Notes: generated from the letters alone by a model not told the origin. A DNA stretch of 64,000 bases from Halocatena halophila (GCA_027563145.1 CP071306.1:2542001-2606000); one strand, 5' to 3'. Counted from the stretch's first letter, positions 18,559 to 28,283 are shown. Program-made: numbers and translations.

Positions 18559-19466
18559 GGAGAGACCTCCGTCACCGCTGAGAACACGTCGTCGAGCTGT
18601 GAGTCGTTCGTGGCGAAATCAACAAGCTGACTGGTCTCAGCCGCGGTGTTTAACACCCTGAGTTTCGTTTCGGCGTCGTCTCTGCATTTGATCTTGATGC
18701 GGTTGTTCTCGGTGCGCACGGCACTGACGCCGGCAAGCGCGCGAATCGTTTCGAGGAGTTCATCGGTGACCTGCTCAAGCTGTAGTTCGAGTCGGGTTCG
18801 GCCACCCAGTTCGGACTCCAGTTCGTCGATCGGACCGACAGTTTCGAGTCTCCCCGATCTGAGAATGCCGATCCGGTCGGCAACGGCCTCGACCTGTGAG
18901 AGGATGTGACTCGAAAAGAACACTGTGGCTCCGCGGTCTGCCTGTGCGCGGACGATATCGCGGAGCAGCCGCGCGCCGTTTGGATCGAGTCCCGTCGTCG
19001 GCTCGTCGAACACCAGCAGATCGGGCTCGCCAACGATGGCCATCGCGATGGCCAGGCGCTGGGCCATCCCCTTCGAAAACGTCCCAGCACGCCGATCAGC
19101 GGCGTCTCCTAATGCGACGCGATCCAAGAGCTCGTCGGGATCATCGGCTGCGTCTTTCGTCGCGATCGCGTGCTCGACGTGCTCGCGCGCGCTCAGTCGC
19201 GGATAGACGCCGTATCCCTCCAGTAGAAGCCCTGAGCGCTGACGGACCGACACGGAGTTTTCGTGGACATCCTCCCCGAACAGACGAACCCCACCGCTCG
19301 TCGGGCTTGTGAAATCCAGCATAACATTAATCGTCGTCGTCTTTCCCGCACCATTGGGTCCGAGAAAGCCAAACACCTCTCCACGCTCGACCGACAGTGA
19401 AAGTTCCTCGACGGCCGTGACGGAGCCATATCGCTTCGTCAGGTCGTTTATTTCGATCGCTGGCAT
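18555..19466 (-). CDS. ABC transporter ATP-binding protein
   Basis: A 303-residue ATPase. GPNGAGKTT is Walker A, and FSKGMAQRLAIA replaces the canonical LSGGQ as usual for the NatA/CcmA-like class. LLVFDEPTTGLD is Walker B and FFSSHIL carries the switch histidine. The start at 19466 (MPAIEIND) fits the family; 37 upstream codons look non-coding. It is translationally coupled with the permease that follows. Export of a lipid, peptide or drug is plausible but not shown. Confidence 0.93.
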   Translation of the reverse strand: MPAIEINDLTKRYGSVTAVEELSLSVERGEVFGFLGPNGAGKTTTINVMLDFTSPTSGGVRLFGEDVHENSVSVRQRSGLLLEGYGVYPRLSAREHVEHAIATKDAADDPDELLDRVALGDAADRRAGTFSKGMAQRLAIAMAIVGEPDLLVFDEPTTGLDPNGARLLRDIVRAQADRGATVFFSSHILSQVEAVADRIGILRSGRLETVGPIDELESELGGRTRLELQLEQVTDELLETIRALAGVSAVRTENNRIKIKCRDDAETKLRVLNTAAETSQLVDFATNDSQLDDVFSAVTEVSP

Positions 19467-19566
19467 TGTCGCTTGATTGGAACTGCCATACCATACGGCA
19501 TAACTCTTCTGTCTGACAGGTACTGCTGGTGGTTCTGAACGAATGTGTCTTCTTGCTGTCGTCGGT

Positions 19567-20217
19567 TCAGCCACCAACCAGCAACTGCAGGATTCGCGTT
19601 TCGATTGTTGTGCAGAGGGTTGTAAACCGGTTCACCGCTGGAGCAGCCGTGGCCACCACCGTGACACCGATCAGTGCTGCTCCGAACCCCCCTGCGATAT
19701 CGATTGGATAGTGGACACCCACGTACCAGCGAGCGACGCCGACGAGTGTGGCGAACACGAGCAGAAGTATGCCGGTCGCTCGATCCCGAAACGCGAGGAT
19801 TCCGAGCGCGAATCCGAACGCCACGGTGGCGTGTTGACTCGGAAATGAGTTTTCGGGGGCATCCACGAGCAGCGTTTCGTGACCGACCATGTACGGCGCT
19901 GGATGACTATACAGGGCTCCAAGCGCGTAGGAGCCACCGAGTGAAGCGAGGATCGTCACAAAAACGAACACACTACTCGATTTTCCCTCCGACACCGGCA
20001 GGCCTGGAATTCGTGCCTTCTGTTTTGCTATCGGAGAAGCGTCTGACTCCCCACAGAACCAGAGAAACACGAGTGTGACTGGGATGAGAAAGATGAGTTT
20101 CTCGGCAGCAACTATCATCAGTTCGTTCAACAGCGGTGGGCCGTCCACACCGGCAAACAGGGCGATGGATCCTGGTATATCTATCATCACTGTGTTCGAT
20201 CGATCGCCCTGAGCCAT
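19567..20217 (-). CDS. PAP2 superfamily membrane phosphatase
   Basis: A 216-residue protein with about six membrane helices. The second and third PAP2 motifs are present: FPSQHA (PSGH-like) and RWYVGVHYPID (SRx5Hx3D-like, supplying Arg, His and Asp). The first motif, normally Kx6RP, is degenerate: the corresponding loop reads LYSHPAPY. Family members dephosphorylate lipid phosphates such as undecaprenyl or phosphatidate, at the membrane. An in-frame Met 10 codons later is an alternative start. Transcribed alone. Confidence 0.88.
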   Translation of the reverse strand: MAQGDRSNTVMIDIPGSIALFAGVDGPPLLNELMIVAAEKLIFLIPVTLVFLWFCGESDASPIAKQKARIPGLPVSEGKSSSVFVFVTILASLGGSYALGALYSHPAPYMVGHETLLVDAPENSFPSQHATVAFGFALGILAFRDRATGILLLVFATLVGVARWYVGVHYPIDIAGGFGAALIGVTVVATAAPAVNRFTTLCTTIETRILQLLVGG

Positions 20218-20418
20218 GGTAAATAATGGAGATTGTTCTGGTCGAATTTCGTACGTATAGGCCTATACACGCATGAATTCGGCATAATTAGATTCTGTCT
20301 CTTCCCCTGGTATATCCGGCATCTGTGGTTACCAACGCCGTGATATCGTGATACAGCGGCTAGGATTTCATCGGAAAATGATCAACGATATACTATGTGG
20401 CCCCATCGTGGTCGGTGT

Positions 20419-21144
20419 ATGGGCGATCGAACTGCCTCATTGCTCACGAAAACACAGCGTCGGCGAATTCGCAACGAGTTTGCCGACCTCGATGAGGAGA
20501 AAACGTTTCGTGATCAACAACGGATTCGCAGCCGCGTGCGATCGGGACTCTCCGATTTTTCGTTGCTTGTTGCGTATCCAGATCGACAGCTGGCGCTGCT
20601 AGTTGAAGATGAGGATCCCCAGTCGCTTTGCGACGCGCTCGCGGACACGACGATTGTGGTCGAACGCCTGCGTGCACAGTGTGGGCTCGAACGAGCGGAG
20701 CTGCTCGAAACGGCGCATGATCGGGTTGGGCAGGCAGACGACATCCCAGGACGCGACGAAATTGATCTTCGAACGGTATCAGAGATCCGCCGCGAAATCG
20801 AGGCCGAACACACCGCTGAAAACGAGCCGGGTCGCTGGGACAGACGAGCGAACGGACTCGTGAAACTCGGCACTTGGACGTTCGTCTGTATGCTGCTGGT
20901 GTATGCGGTGTGCATGCTGTTTGGCTTCTCACTCCGTGGGACCCCGTTTTCGCTTCCGTACTGGGGGCTGCTAAGCATCTTCGTGTTCTGTGCGACGGGC
21001 TGGCTTGCTATCGTGGCGACTCAGGCGTTGAAACACACTGTCATTCCGACGATCGTGGGGCTGTGTACGCATCCCAGAGAGCAGATCGCGAACGCGATCA
21101 TCCATCCATGGAGTGCGATCCGCAGCTCCTGGGAAGAGCTGTGA
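20419..21144 (+). CDS. Conserved haloarchaeal hypothetical protein with two C-terminal membrane helices
   Basis: A 241-residue protein. The N-terminal 90 residues are hydrophilic and basic (LTKTQRRRIRNEF, then RIRSRVRSGLSDF and YPDRQLALL), resembling a domain I have seen at the N-terminus of several haloarchaeal proteins. A charged linker is followed by two transmembrane helices and a cytoplasmic tail. The start at 20419 (MGDRTASLL) is preferred over 20395 because it begins at the conserved-looking block. Function unknown. Confidence 0.7.
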   Translation: MGDRTASLLTKTQRRRIRNEFADLDEEKTFRDQQRIRSRVRSGLSDFSLLVAYPDRQLALLVEDEDPQSLCDALADTTIVVERLRAQCGLERAELLETAHDRVGQADDIPGRDEIDLRTVSEIRREIEAEHTAENEPGRWDRRANGLVKLGTWTFVCMLLVYAVCMLFGFSLRGTPFSLPYWGLLSIFVFCATGWLAIVATQALKHTVIPTIVGLCTHPREQIANAIIHPWSAIRSSWEEL

Positions 21145-21271
21145 GAAACAGGGCTGATGAATGGATCGACCGCGTGTTCATCCCGAGTATTGTCGCCATC
21201 CGTTGCGAAGTCAAACCACCCCATCGAACCGTTTGTAGCTGCTATGCATTCTAGACGTAGAACGAATCAAC

Positions 21272-21287
21272 CAGGAACTATTTCCTG
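21272..21287. promoter_or_regulatory. Short inverted repeat upstream of the HtpX-like gene
   Basis: CAGGAA (21272-21277) and TTCCTG (21282-21287) form a dyad with a 4-base gap, 23 bases upstream of the ATG at 21311. It overlaps where the core promoter should be, so it could be a repressor site. Confidence 0.3.
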
Positions 21288-21310
21288 TATCATAGAGAAT
21301 CGGTTCGTAT

Positions 21311-22750
21311 ATGACTGGGACAACAACTGAAACCGTCTGGTATAAATCAATCCCATTCACCTGTCTGCTGTTGGGACCCGTCTTCGTTCTTCTCTGGGCG
21401 GTTTCTGGCTACACCGGATTTCTATCGGCATATCCACCCGTTGTGGGTGGACTGGTACTCACGATCACTCTTGGGATCGTTCTCGACCGGACCGGACACG
21501 AGATTCTGGCAGTCTTCCTATCAGCTATTACACTGTTTTTCATGGGTATCGTCGTCGTCTTCAGTTTGCTCTCCGCAGAGCCGTTCTGGTCGTCGGTCTA
21601 CGATGAAGTCGGCTCTATTGCGGAGTTACTCCATTTTTTCGTCATGGTGGGCTGGATCACGGTTGGTGAACCGCTCTCACTCAATGCTCGATTCGTGCTT
21701 GAACACCCGGATCCGTTTGTTGGCTCTCTCGGACTCGTTGGTGTCTGTGCGACTGGTCTCATCGGATTTGCTCATCGTGACATCCGATCGATCTCGATGG
21801 TGACGCTGGTTGGAAAAATGGTGGTGTTGCTGGTGGTGTTGTTTATCCTGACAGTTGTCATGATTGTCTCGTTCTGGCACGTGGTTGAGACGCCTGTGGG
21901 GCTGGTACTCTTTGGAGTAGAGTCGAACGTTCCCACCTACGCGATAACGACGCTGTTCGTCGTCGGATATCTGGTGGGCGAGTTTCAACGACTGCGTTCG
22001 TTCCCAGACAGCGTGACGCAAGAGTATACATCTCTCGCGCAGAATCCAGCGGTTGACGATATCGTACAGCGAATTGCCACGCAATACGACGTACCAGTGC
22101 CGACAGTTACCATTATCGACGGCCAGGAGCCGTTCGTGTTCACGGTTGGCTACCGACCAACGAACACGACGCTTGTGATCCAGTCATCCGTGCTTGACCG
22201 GCTCTCAGAACGAGAGCTGGAGGCAGTGATCGCTCATGAACTCGCTCACGTGGCCAACGGCGACGCGATGGTGATGACGATTGCATCGCTTCCCATGTCG
22301 CTCGCATCGAGACTCAAATCACAGGCCACGACGGATCCGTTTGGTGGGGCCGATGATTTCTTTGGGCAGTTTGCGTCGAACGTGTGGAACAGGGGGTTGG
22401 CCCTCTTTGGTCTGTATCTCGCGATTGTCGCTGAATTCGTCGTCTTGTTCAGCCGACCGTTCGTTGCGGCCGTCTCTCAGGCCCGTGAACGAGCTGCCGA
22501 CCGGGCTGCAGTCGCCGTGCTGGGAACACCAGCGCCACTGGCAAGTGCACTCAGAACGCTCGATACGTCCCGGCCGAGCACGCCACGACGTGATCTTCGC
22601 AACGTTTCGATGCTTGGAATCGTTCCACTCGAAGGGAATCAACAGTCAGCCGTCTTTTCGTCACATCCATCCGTTGCGGACCGGATTTCGGCGTTCGCTG
22701 ACGGAGACGATCTTCCACCCCATCTCATGGAATCATCTCGCGAATCATGA
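21311..22750 (+). CDS. M48-family membrane metalloprotease (HtpX-like)
   Basis: A 479-residue membrane protein. The first 225 residues hold about seven transmembrane helices, more than the four of classical HtpX. The catalytic zinc site is in EAVIAHELAHVANGDA, giving HExxH, and a downstream AADRAAV region supplies the third ligand glutamate or aspartate candidate. Family members degrade damaged membrane proteins. The last 26 bases overlap the end of the convergent rimI gene. The long N-terminal membrane extension is the only unusual part. Confidence 0.9.
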   Translation: MTGTTTETVWYKSIPFTCLLLGPVFVLLWAVSGYTGFLSAYPPVVGGLVLTITLGIVLDRTGHEILAVFLSAITLFFMGIVVVFSLLSAEPFWSSVYDEVGSIAELLHFFVMVGWITVGEPLSLNARFVLEHPDPFVGSLGLVGVCATGLIGFAHRDIRSISMVTLVGKMVVLLVVLFILTVVMIVSFWHVVETPVGLVLFGVESNVPTYAITTLFVVGYLVGEFQRLRSFPDSVTQEYTSLAQNPAVDDIVQRIATQYDVPVPTVTIIDGQEPFVFTVGYRPTNTTLVIQSSVLDRLSERELEAVIAHELAHVANGDAMVMTIASLPMSLASRLKSQATTDPFGGADDFFGQFASNVWNRGLALFGLYLAIVAEFVVLFSRPFVAAVSQARERAADRAAVAVLGTPAPLASALRTLDTSRPSTPRRDLRNVSMLGIVPLEGNQQSAVFSSHPSVADRISAFADGDDLPPHLMESSRES

Positions 22751-23222
22751 TCAGCGCGTCCTCGCCGTCGTGATAGTAGCGCGGAATCGTCTGGTGATAG
22801 ACGAATCCGTGGGATCGATAGCAGTTGATGGCACTGGTGTTCGAACGTCGCACCTCGAGTTTGACGGTCGCTGCACCGCGCAACCCGAGATCGGAGAGTG
22901 CTCGCTGAAGAATTGTCGACCCGATTCGTTCTCCCCGGTGGTCCGGATGGACGGCAAAATCTTTGATATGACCGATTGCTCGGCCGTGATTCGGCGTTAG
23001 ATCGGCAACAATGTAGCCCACGATCGTTCCCGAACGCTCGCCGACGAGAAACGTTGGCTCACCAAGAAACTGCTCGAACGCCTCGAGGTTCCAGGGCTGT
23101 GCGAACGATGCCTGCTCGATCCGATACACCGAGAGCAGATCTGCGCGCACAGCCTGACGAACGGCGCAGTTGGTGTCGGGAACGATTGCGGTCACACCTG
23201 GTGGTAGGTGGGGTTCGCTCAT
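22725..23222 (-). CDS. rimI: RimI-like N-alpha-acetyltransferase (GNAT)
   Basis: A 165-residue GNAT enzyme that should acetylate protein N-termini, acting in the cytoplasm. The acetyl-CoA loop lies in VHPDHRGERIGSTIL, matching the R/Q-x-x-G-x-G/A pattern, and LEVRRSNTSAINCYRSHGF matches the RimI strand-helix signature. It lies 36 bases downstream of the aconitase gene on the same strand. It overlaps the HtpX-like gene tail to tail. Confidence 0.9.
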   Translation of the reverse strand: MSEPHLPPGVTAIVPDTNCAVRQAVRADLLSVYRIEQASFAQPWNLEAFEQFLGEPTFLVGERSGTIVGYIVADLTPNHGRAIGHIKDFAVHPDHRGERIGSTILQRALSDLGLRGAATVKLEVRRSNTSAINCYRSHGFVYHQTIPRYYHDGEDALIMIREMIP

Positions 23223-23258
23223 AGGTCTGCCGTCAGACGCGAAAAAACCGCGATGATT

Positions 23259-25235
23259 TCAGTCGTCAGCCGGGGCTGCGCCGTCGGAGCCAAAGGAGTG
23301 CTGCTTGCGGGTGTGGGCCAGCTTCCCACCGTCAGCAACGATCTCACGCTCGCGCTCTGAGGCGTTGAGCGCTGCAGTGAGCTCCCAATCGTCATTGATG
23401 CGGACGGTGAACGTCTCTTTGCCGTCACGCACGCCCTGGGCAACGTCGTCGACGATCTCGATCTGGTCGCCCTGTTCGATCTGCTCGTAATCCGCTTCGT
23501 CGATCTCAAGCGGAAGCAGCCCGAAGTTGAATAGATTCGCCTTGTGAATCCGAGCGAAGCTCTGTGCAAGCACGCCTTTCACACCGAGGAACATCGGACA
23601 GAGTGCCGCGTGCTCACGCGAGGAGCCCTGCCCGTAGTTCTCACCGGCGACGAGGAAGCCACCGTCGGAATCGAGCGCCCGCTGGGGGAACGACTCATCA
23701 ACACGGGTCAGCGTGAAGTTGGCGTACTCGGGAATGTTCGACCGGAACTTCAGCGCTTCTGCGTTGGCGGGCGTGATGTGATCGGTCGTGATGTTGTCGC
23801 CCATCTTGAGGAGGTTCTCACCGGCCAGCTGCTCGCCCATCTCGTCTTTCAGGGGGACATCGGCGATGTTCGGTCCCTTGACGAGCTCGTCGTCAACGGC
23901 TTCGTCTGGTGCGATGAGATCGGTCGTCGAGCCGTCGTACTGCTCTGGCATCTCCAGTCCTGGTGGCTCGAGGTCGCCGAGCTCCTCTGCGAGGTCACGC
24001 GGATCGACGATTTCGCCCTTGATTGCGGCCGCAGTGGCCACTTCCGGCGAGCACAGATAGACCGAGTCGTCCTCGATGCCCGACCGACCCTCGAAGTTGC
24101 GGTTGAAGGTGCGCAGACTCACTGAATCGCTTGCTGGCACGTGACCGATACCAATACAGGCACCACAGGTGGCCTCCGAGAAGTTCACACCAGCAGCCAT
24201 CATTTCAGCGGTCCAGCCCTGTCGGGCGAGGATTTCCGAAGCCTGTTTCGAACCGGGTGCGACGATCAGATCCGTCTTCATGTCGACTTCGCGGCCTTCG
24301 AGCATCTTCGCTGCCGGGAGGATGTCCTCGTAGGCACCGTTGGTACACGAGCCGATAATGACCTGCTCGACGGACTCGCCGGCAACCTCACGAACCGGCA
24401 CGACGTTGTCCGGCATCGACGGCGTCGCGATGAGCGGCTCGAGATCCGAGAGATCAATGGTGAGCTCGTCGTCGTACTCGGCGTCTTCATCCGGGCCGAT
24501 CTCGACGTGGTCGTCCTCGCGACCGAGGCGGCTGAGATACTCCCTGGTGTTCTCGTCGGTCGGGAAGATCGAGGAGGTTGCTCCGAGCTCCGTCCCCATG
24601 TTGGTGATCGTCGTCCGCTCTGGAACCGAGAGCGTTTCGACACCGGGACCGGTGTACTCGAAGATCTTATCCACACCGCCTTTCACGGAGAGACGGCGCA
24701 GCATCTCGAGAATGACATCCTTTGCGGTCGCCCAGTCGGGGAGCTCGCCCTCGAGTCGCACGTTGACGATCTCCGGCACGTCGATGTAGTATGCGCCACC
24801 ACCCATTGCGACCGTCACGTCGAGCCCGCCAGCACCGATCGCGAGCTCGCCGAGCCCACCAGGCGTCGGCGTGTGTGAGTCGCTGCCGAGCATCGTCTTG
24901 CCCGGTGCTGCGAAGTTCTCCTTGTGTACGTTGTGACAGATCCCGTTGCCCGGTCGTGAGAAGTGGGCTCCGTACGTTCCGGCCGCCGATCGTAGGAATC
25001 GGTGGTCGTCCGTGTTCTTAAAGTCGAACTGGTAGGTCTGGTGGTCACAGTACTGTGCAGCCAGTTCTGTTTGTACTTCGTCCAGGCCAAGTGCTTCGAA
25101 CTGGAGCCAGACGAGCGTCCCCGTCGTGTCCTGTGTGAGCACTTGATCGATCTCGATACCGATCTCCTCGCCCGTTTCGAGTTCTCCTTCGACGAGGTGA
25201 TCGTCCAGAATTTTCTCAGTGAGCGTCTGTCCCAT
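23259..25235 (-). CDS. acnA: Aconitate hydratase
   Basis: A 658-residue TCA-cycle enzyme that isomerises citrate and isocitrate. Iron-sulfur ligands are visible in IIGSCTNGAYED and EATCGACIGIGH. The swivel domain begins near MGDNITTDHITPA and includes GSSREHAAL. The short form without the extra bacterial AcnA segments is usual in haloarchaea and resembles the isopropylmalate isomerase-like class. The start at 25235 (MGQTLTEKIL) is preferred over an extension of 13 codons. rimI follows and may be cotranscribed. Confidence 0.93.
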   Translation of the reverse strand: MGQTLTEKILDDHLVEGELETGEEIGIEIDQVLTQDTTGTLVWLQFEALGLDEVQTELAAQYCDHQTYQFDFKNTDDHRFLRSAAGTYGAHFSRPGNGICHNVHKENFAAPGKTMLGSDSHTPTPGGLGELAIGAGGLDVTVAMGGGAYYIDVPEIVNVRLEGELPDWATAKDVILEMLRRLSVKGGVDKIFEYTGPGVETLSVPERTTITNMGTELGATSSIFPTDENTREYLSRLGREDDHVEIGPDEDAEYDDELTIDLSDLEPLIATPSMPDNVVPVREVAGESVEQVIIGSCTNGAYEDILPAAKMLEGREVDMKTDLIVAPGSKQASEILARQGWTAEMMAAGVNFSEATCGACIGIGHVPASDSVSLRTFNRNFEGRSGIEDDSVYLCSPEVATAAAIKGEIVDPRDLAEELGDLEPPGLEMPEQYDGSTTDLIAPDEAVDDELVKGPNIADVPLKDEMGEQLAGENLLKMGDNITTDHITPANAEALKFRSNIPEYANFTLTRVDESFPQRALDSDGGFLVAGENYGQGSSREHAALCPMFLGVKGVLAQSFARIHKANLFNFGLLPLEIDEADYEQIEQGDQIEIVDDVAQGVRDGKETFTVRINDDWELTAALNASEREREIVADGGKLAHTRKQHSFGSDGAAPADD

Positions 25236-25382
25236 ATCGTCTCTAGTTCCACAGCCCATCGGTATAAACTCCACGTGTTCGGCCCCTTTTGCGCTCTCCG
25301 TGGGGAAATTGGCCGTTCGAGCGTTCGAGACACCAAAATATAATTAATTTACAATAATGTTAGTTTGAAACGCGCTATCGAA

Positions 25383-25916
25383 TCAGTACGGCTCGTTTTT
25401 GAGCCCGAGCCGAAACGCAACGACGTTGAGTCCGAGATGCAACAGCGGCGTGATGACGAGCACAATGAGAACCACAGCCGGCGAGAAGGTGTCGAAAAAC
25501 CATCCTGGCGCGAGAATGGGGGTACAGATGAGTGCGCCAACGACGAAATCGAGCTGGTCCAATCCAGGGACAGGACTGCCACGTTCGCGGTTCAATCGGC
25601 GTTTCACGAGCGACGCGCCAATGTCGCCACCCATTGCTCCGCCGGCCAGTCCGAGTAGCGCGAGCAACGGAAATGTTGGAACGAGCCCGTCTATCGGAAG
25701 CCCAACGGCGAGCAGGTTGAGCAGTACTCCAGTGAGAATTCCAGAGAGCGTTCCGCCGATCGTTCCCTGCCAGGTTTTGCCGTCACCGAGCAGCCGTCGG
25801 CCGCCGATCGTGCGACCACCATCAATCGGGCGGCCGCCGCCCACGACGACGGCGGCGTTGTTGGGAACGTACGCCGGCAGCATCGCCCAGAGTGCGACGA
25901 TAACTGATTCAAACAT
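25383..25916 (-). CDS. carS: CDP-archaeol synthase
   Basis: A 177-residue membrane enzyme that transfers CMP from CTP to digeranylgeranylglyceryl phosphate, making the activated precursor of archaeal phospholipids. The N-terminus reads MLPAYVPNNAAVV, followed by GGGRPIDGGRT and LLGDGKTWQG, all hallmarks of CarS. The helices after it contain GGAMGGDIGASLVKRR. The start at 25916 begins at MFESVIVALWAMLPAY; the frame opens 13 codons further. It is divergent from the lipoprotein gene. Confidence 0.95.
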   Translation of the reverse strand: MFESVIVALWAMLPAYVPNNAAVVVGGGRPIDGGRTIGGRRLLGDGKTWQGTIGGTLSGILTGVLLNLLAVGLPIDGLVPTFPLLALLGLAGGAMGGDIGASLVKRRLNRERGSPVPGLDQLDFVVGALICTPILAPGWFFDTFSPAVVLIVLVITPLLHLGLNVVAFRLGLKNEPY

Positions 25917-26006
25917 ATCCACACTGCAGAGGGGTACTCCCTTAAAAACACGCAATCGTTGTCCAGCGAACGAAATGGGTTTGTTGCCGCCGGATTGAGC
26001 TGTGAT

Positions 26007-26765
26007 ATGACTGGGCCCTGCACGCGCCGGTCGTTGTTATCGTTCGTGGGCGGGCTAGTTGTTTCGACTGCAGGATGTGTCGATTCGCTTCAGCAGTCGG
26101 CCGACGAGACCACGACAATCGAGCTTACGGAATCGTCTCCTGCACTCACACGGACGGCGTTCGAACGCGTTGTGTCACGCCAGGCAGACCGGTTTGGTGA
26201 TCACGGCATCTGGGGAACGACAGGAACAGCGTCTATCTGGCCGCTTGAGGATGCGTTCGTTGGTGGCTGGAGCCAGTCGTGGACGGTCACCACGGAAGAA
26301 TCCTCGAGTGATGGGCTTCGAATTCCTGGTGAGGCCGTCGCTTTTGTGAGCAGGCCGCAGCCTTCCGGGGAGACTCCTGACCGGCGACATCTGTGGCTCT
26401 GGGCGGGTGGAGCGCCCGACCAGCACGCAGATCGGATCGGTCAGGCAACGCTGTCCGTGTTGCGGTTGTCACTGTCGCTCAATTCGGGGACGATCGACGC
26501 AATCAGTCCTCGAACGGACGTTGGTCCGGACGATGCACCGGTCACCATACGCCTTGGCGAGTCGACGGGCGTCAATCGACCGATACCAGCCGGTCGGATC
26601 GTCCCAAAACGTCCAGAATCGAACGATAATCAGTCCATCACGTTCGAATGGGCTGGCGTTCATAGCGGCCCACTCTCCGTGTTCGGCGCGTGTGCGATCG
26701 CGACCGATCAACCGCTCTCCGGTACGCTGACGATCGAGGCGGCCGGATCGGTCGGAACGGTGTGA
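26007..26765 (+). CDS. Tat-type lipoprotein of unknown function
   Basis: A 252-residue protein. The N-terminus reads CTRRSLLSFVGG followed by VVSTAGC, which is a twin-arginine signal with a lipobox, so Cys22 or so should be lipidated and the protein anchored outside the membrane. The mature domain is beta-rich and contains WLWAGGAPDQHA and a FEWAGVHSGPLSVFG stretch. I do not recognise the family. Its stop codon directly abuts the stop of the convergent sulfatase-like gene. Confidence 0.72.
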   Translation: MTGPCTRRSLLSFVGGLVVSTAGCVDSLQQSADETTTIELTESSPALTRTAFERVVSRQADRFGDHGIWGTTGTASIWPLEDAFVGGWSQSWTVTTEESSSDGLRIPGEAVAFVSRPQPSGETPDRRHLWLWAGGAPDQHADRIGQATLSVLRLSLSLNSGTIDAISPRTDVGPDDAPVTIRLGESTGVNRPIPAGRIVPKRPESNDNQSITFEWAGVHSGPLSVFGACAIATDQPLSGTLTIEAAGSVGTV

Positions 26766-28283
26766 CTATTCCTTATAGCCGAGATACTCGAGACGTGCGG
26801 TGGCCTCTTCGCTCATCTCCTCGAGAAGCTCATCGTCGTCTGCATTGACGGCTGAATCGTCCCAGGCCGTGGCTATCTCCGATTCGAACGTTTCGAGGAC
26901 GGCTTCGAGCGCTTCGATCTCCGGATCGGACTCACCGATCAGATCGGTCTGCTCGTCGGGATCCGTATCTAGCCGGTAGGCCTCGTCCGCAATCCGTTCG
27001 TTCCGAACGTACTTGCCGTTCGGACGGCGAGCGCTACGCATTCGTGAGTAGAACCGTGACGCTTTGGGGAGCGTGATGTTTGCGGCTTCGGCCTTCCCTT
27101 CGAGTTGATTCAGCTCGATTACGGGCCGTGAGTATTCAACGAATGCAGTGTTGCCGCCGTCGATCAACGACTCGTCGTCTCGGTAGCTCGCAGAGAGCAA
27201 CGATCGTGCTGGATTCAGGCCGACGGCGTCGGCGTCCCCTGGCGCTCCTGGTTCGACGCCAGCGTGCTCGAGCACGGTGTGATACAGATCTAACAGCTCG
27301 ACCTGCGTCTCGTCGGTGCCCGCATCGATATCTGGATGGTGGACCATCAGCGGCACGTTGATGATCGGATCGTACAGTCCGAATTCGTGGCCATAGAGGT
27401 CGTGCTCGCCGTGGAGTTCACCGTGGTCTGCACAGACGACGATCATCGTCTCTTCGAACTCGTCGTTTGCTCGCAGCCAGTCGAACAACCGCTGTAGCTG
27501 GGCGTCGATATGACGGATCTCTGCGTCGTACAGCCCGCGGATCGCGTCCCATTCCGTCTCGTCGATCTCTCGTGCGCCAGCGTTGTACTCCTTTGAGTTC
27601 TGGCACACGTCGGTGGAATCGACACCTGGAGCGAACTGATCGCGATACTCTGCGGGTGGGTGATACGGCAGATGGGCATCCATCAGGTTGAGGAACGTAA
27701 AATACGGCCCCTCAGCACCGTCGATGAACTCGATCGTCCGATCGATCACTGCCGGCGACTTCGAATCGGCGGCTTTGTTCGAGGCGAAATGCTCGTGGAC
27801 GGTGTTTCCCGCTTCGACGAGCCAGTTGGCGATCGACCGGAGCGTTTTCCGGTCGTTCATCTCCTTCCAGACGCGAGCAAGCGGCCCACTGAGTACGTCG
27901 CTTGGCAGCGCCTCGAAGAAGTTGTCGTGATCGTCGAATCCACGCGTCAGTTTGGTGTAGGGGGTGATCCACGTGTTCGACGTGTAACAGGCCGTTTCGT
28001 AGCCGTTTTTGCCGAGCGTTTCGGCGAGCGTCGTTGCCCCTTCGAGATAGGGCTGTTCCTGGCTTGCTCCGTGCTCGCTGGGATACTGTCCGGTAAAAAG
28101 TGAGGTGTGCACCGGGAGCGTCCATGGCGCGGGTGCCACGGCCTGGTCGTACACGCGGGCTGCTGAAGCGAACCGCTCGAGTTCCGGCGTCGTCTCGCGG
28201 TCGTAGCCGTAGACAGAGAGATGGTCCTTGCGGACGGTGTCCATCACGATGACGATCACGTTCCGATCGGTTCGATCGCTCAT
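26766..28283 (-). CDS. Sulfatase-fold (alkaline phosphatase superfamily) enzyme
   Basis: A 505-residue protein. VIVIVMDTVRKDHLSVYGY is the N-terminal metal-binding strand. In APWTLPVHTSLFTG the position that is Cys or Ser in true sulfatases is Thr, and the following Arg is His. CADHGELHGEHDLYGHE supplies the C-terminal metal ligands. A Thr nucleophile without a formylglycine motif suggests phosphate or phosphoglycerol transfer, not sulfate hydrolysis, and many haloarchaeal paralogues share it (inference). The start at 28283 has GGGGGAT just upstream; the frame remains open to 28994 but that stretch runs antisense to dedA. Confidence 0.88.
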   Translation of the reverse strand: MSDRTDRNVIVIVMDTVRKDHLSVYGYDRETTPELERFASAARVYDQAVAPAPWTLPVHTSLFTGQYPSEHGASQEQPYLEGATTLAETLGKNGYETACYTSNTWITPYTKLTRGFDDHDNFFEALPSDVLSGPLARVWKEMNDRKTLRSIANWLVEAGNTVHEHFASNKAADSKSPAVIDRTIEFIDGAEGPYFTFLNLMDAHLPYHPPAEYRDQFAPGVDSTDVCQNSKEYNAGAREIDETEWDAIRGLYDAEIRHIDAQLQRLFDWLRANDEFEETMIVVCADHGELHGEHDLYGHEFGLYDPIINVPLMVHHPDIDAGTDETQVELLDLYHTVLEHAGVEPGAPGDADAVGLNPARSLLSASYRDDESLIDGGNTAFVEYSRPVIELNQLEGKAEAANITLPKASRFYSRMRSARRPNGKYVRNERIADEAYRLDTDPDEQTDLIGESDPEIEALEAVLETFESEIATAWDDSAVNADDDELLEEMSEEATARLEYLGYKE

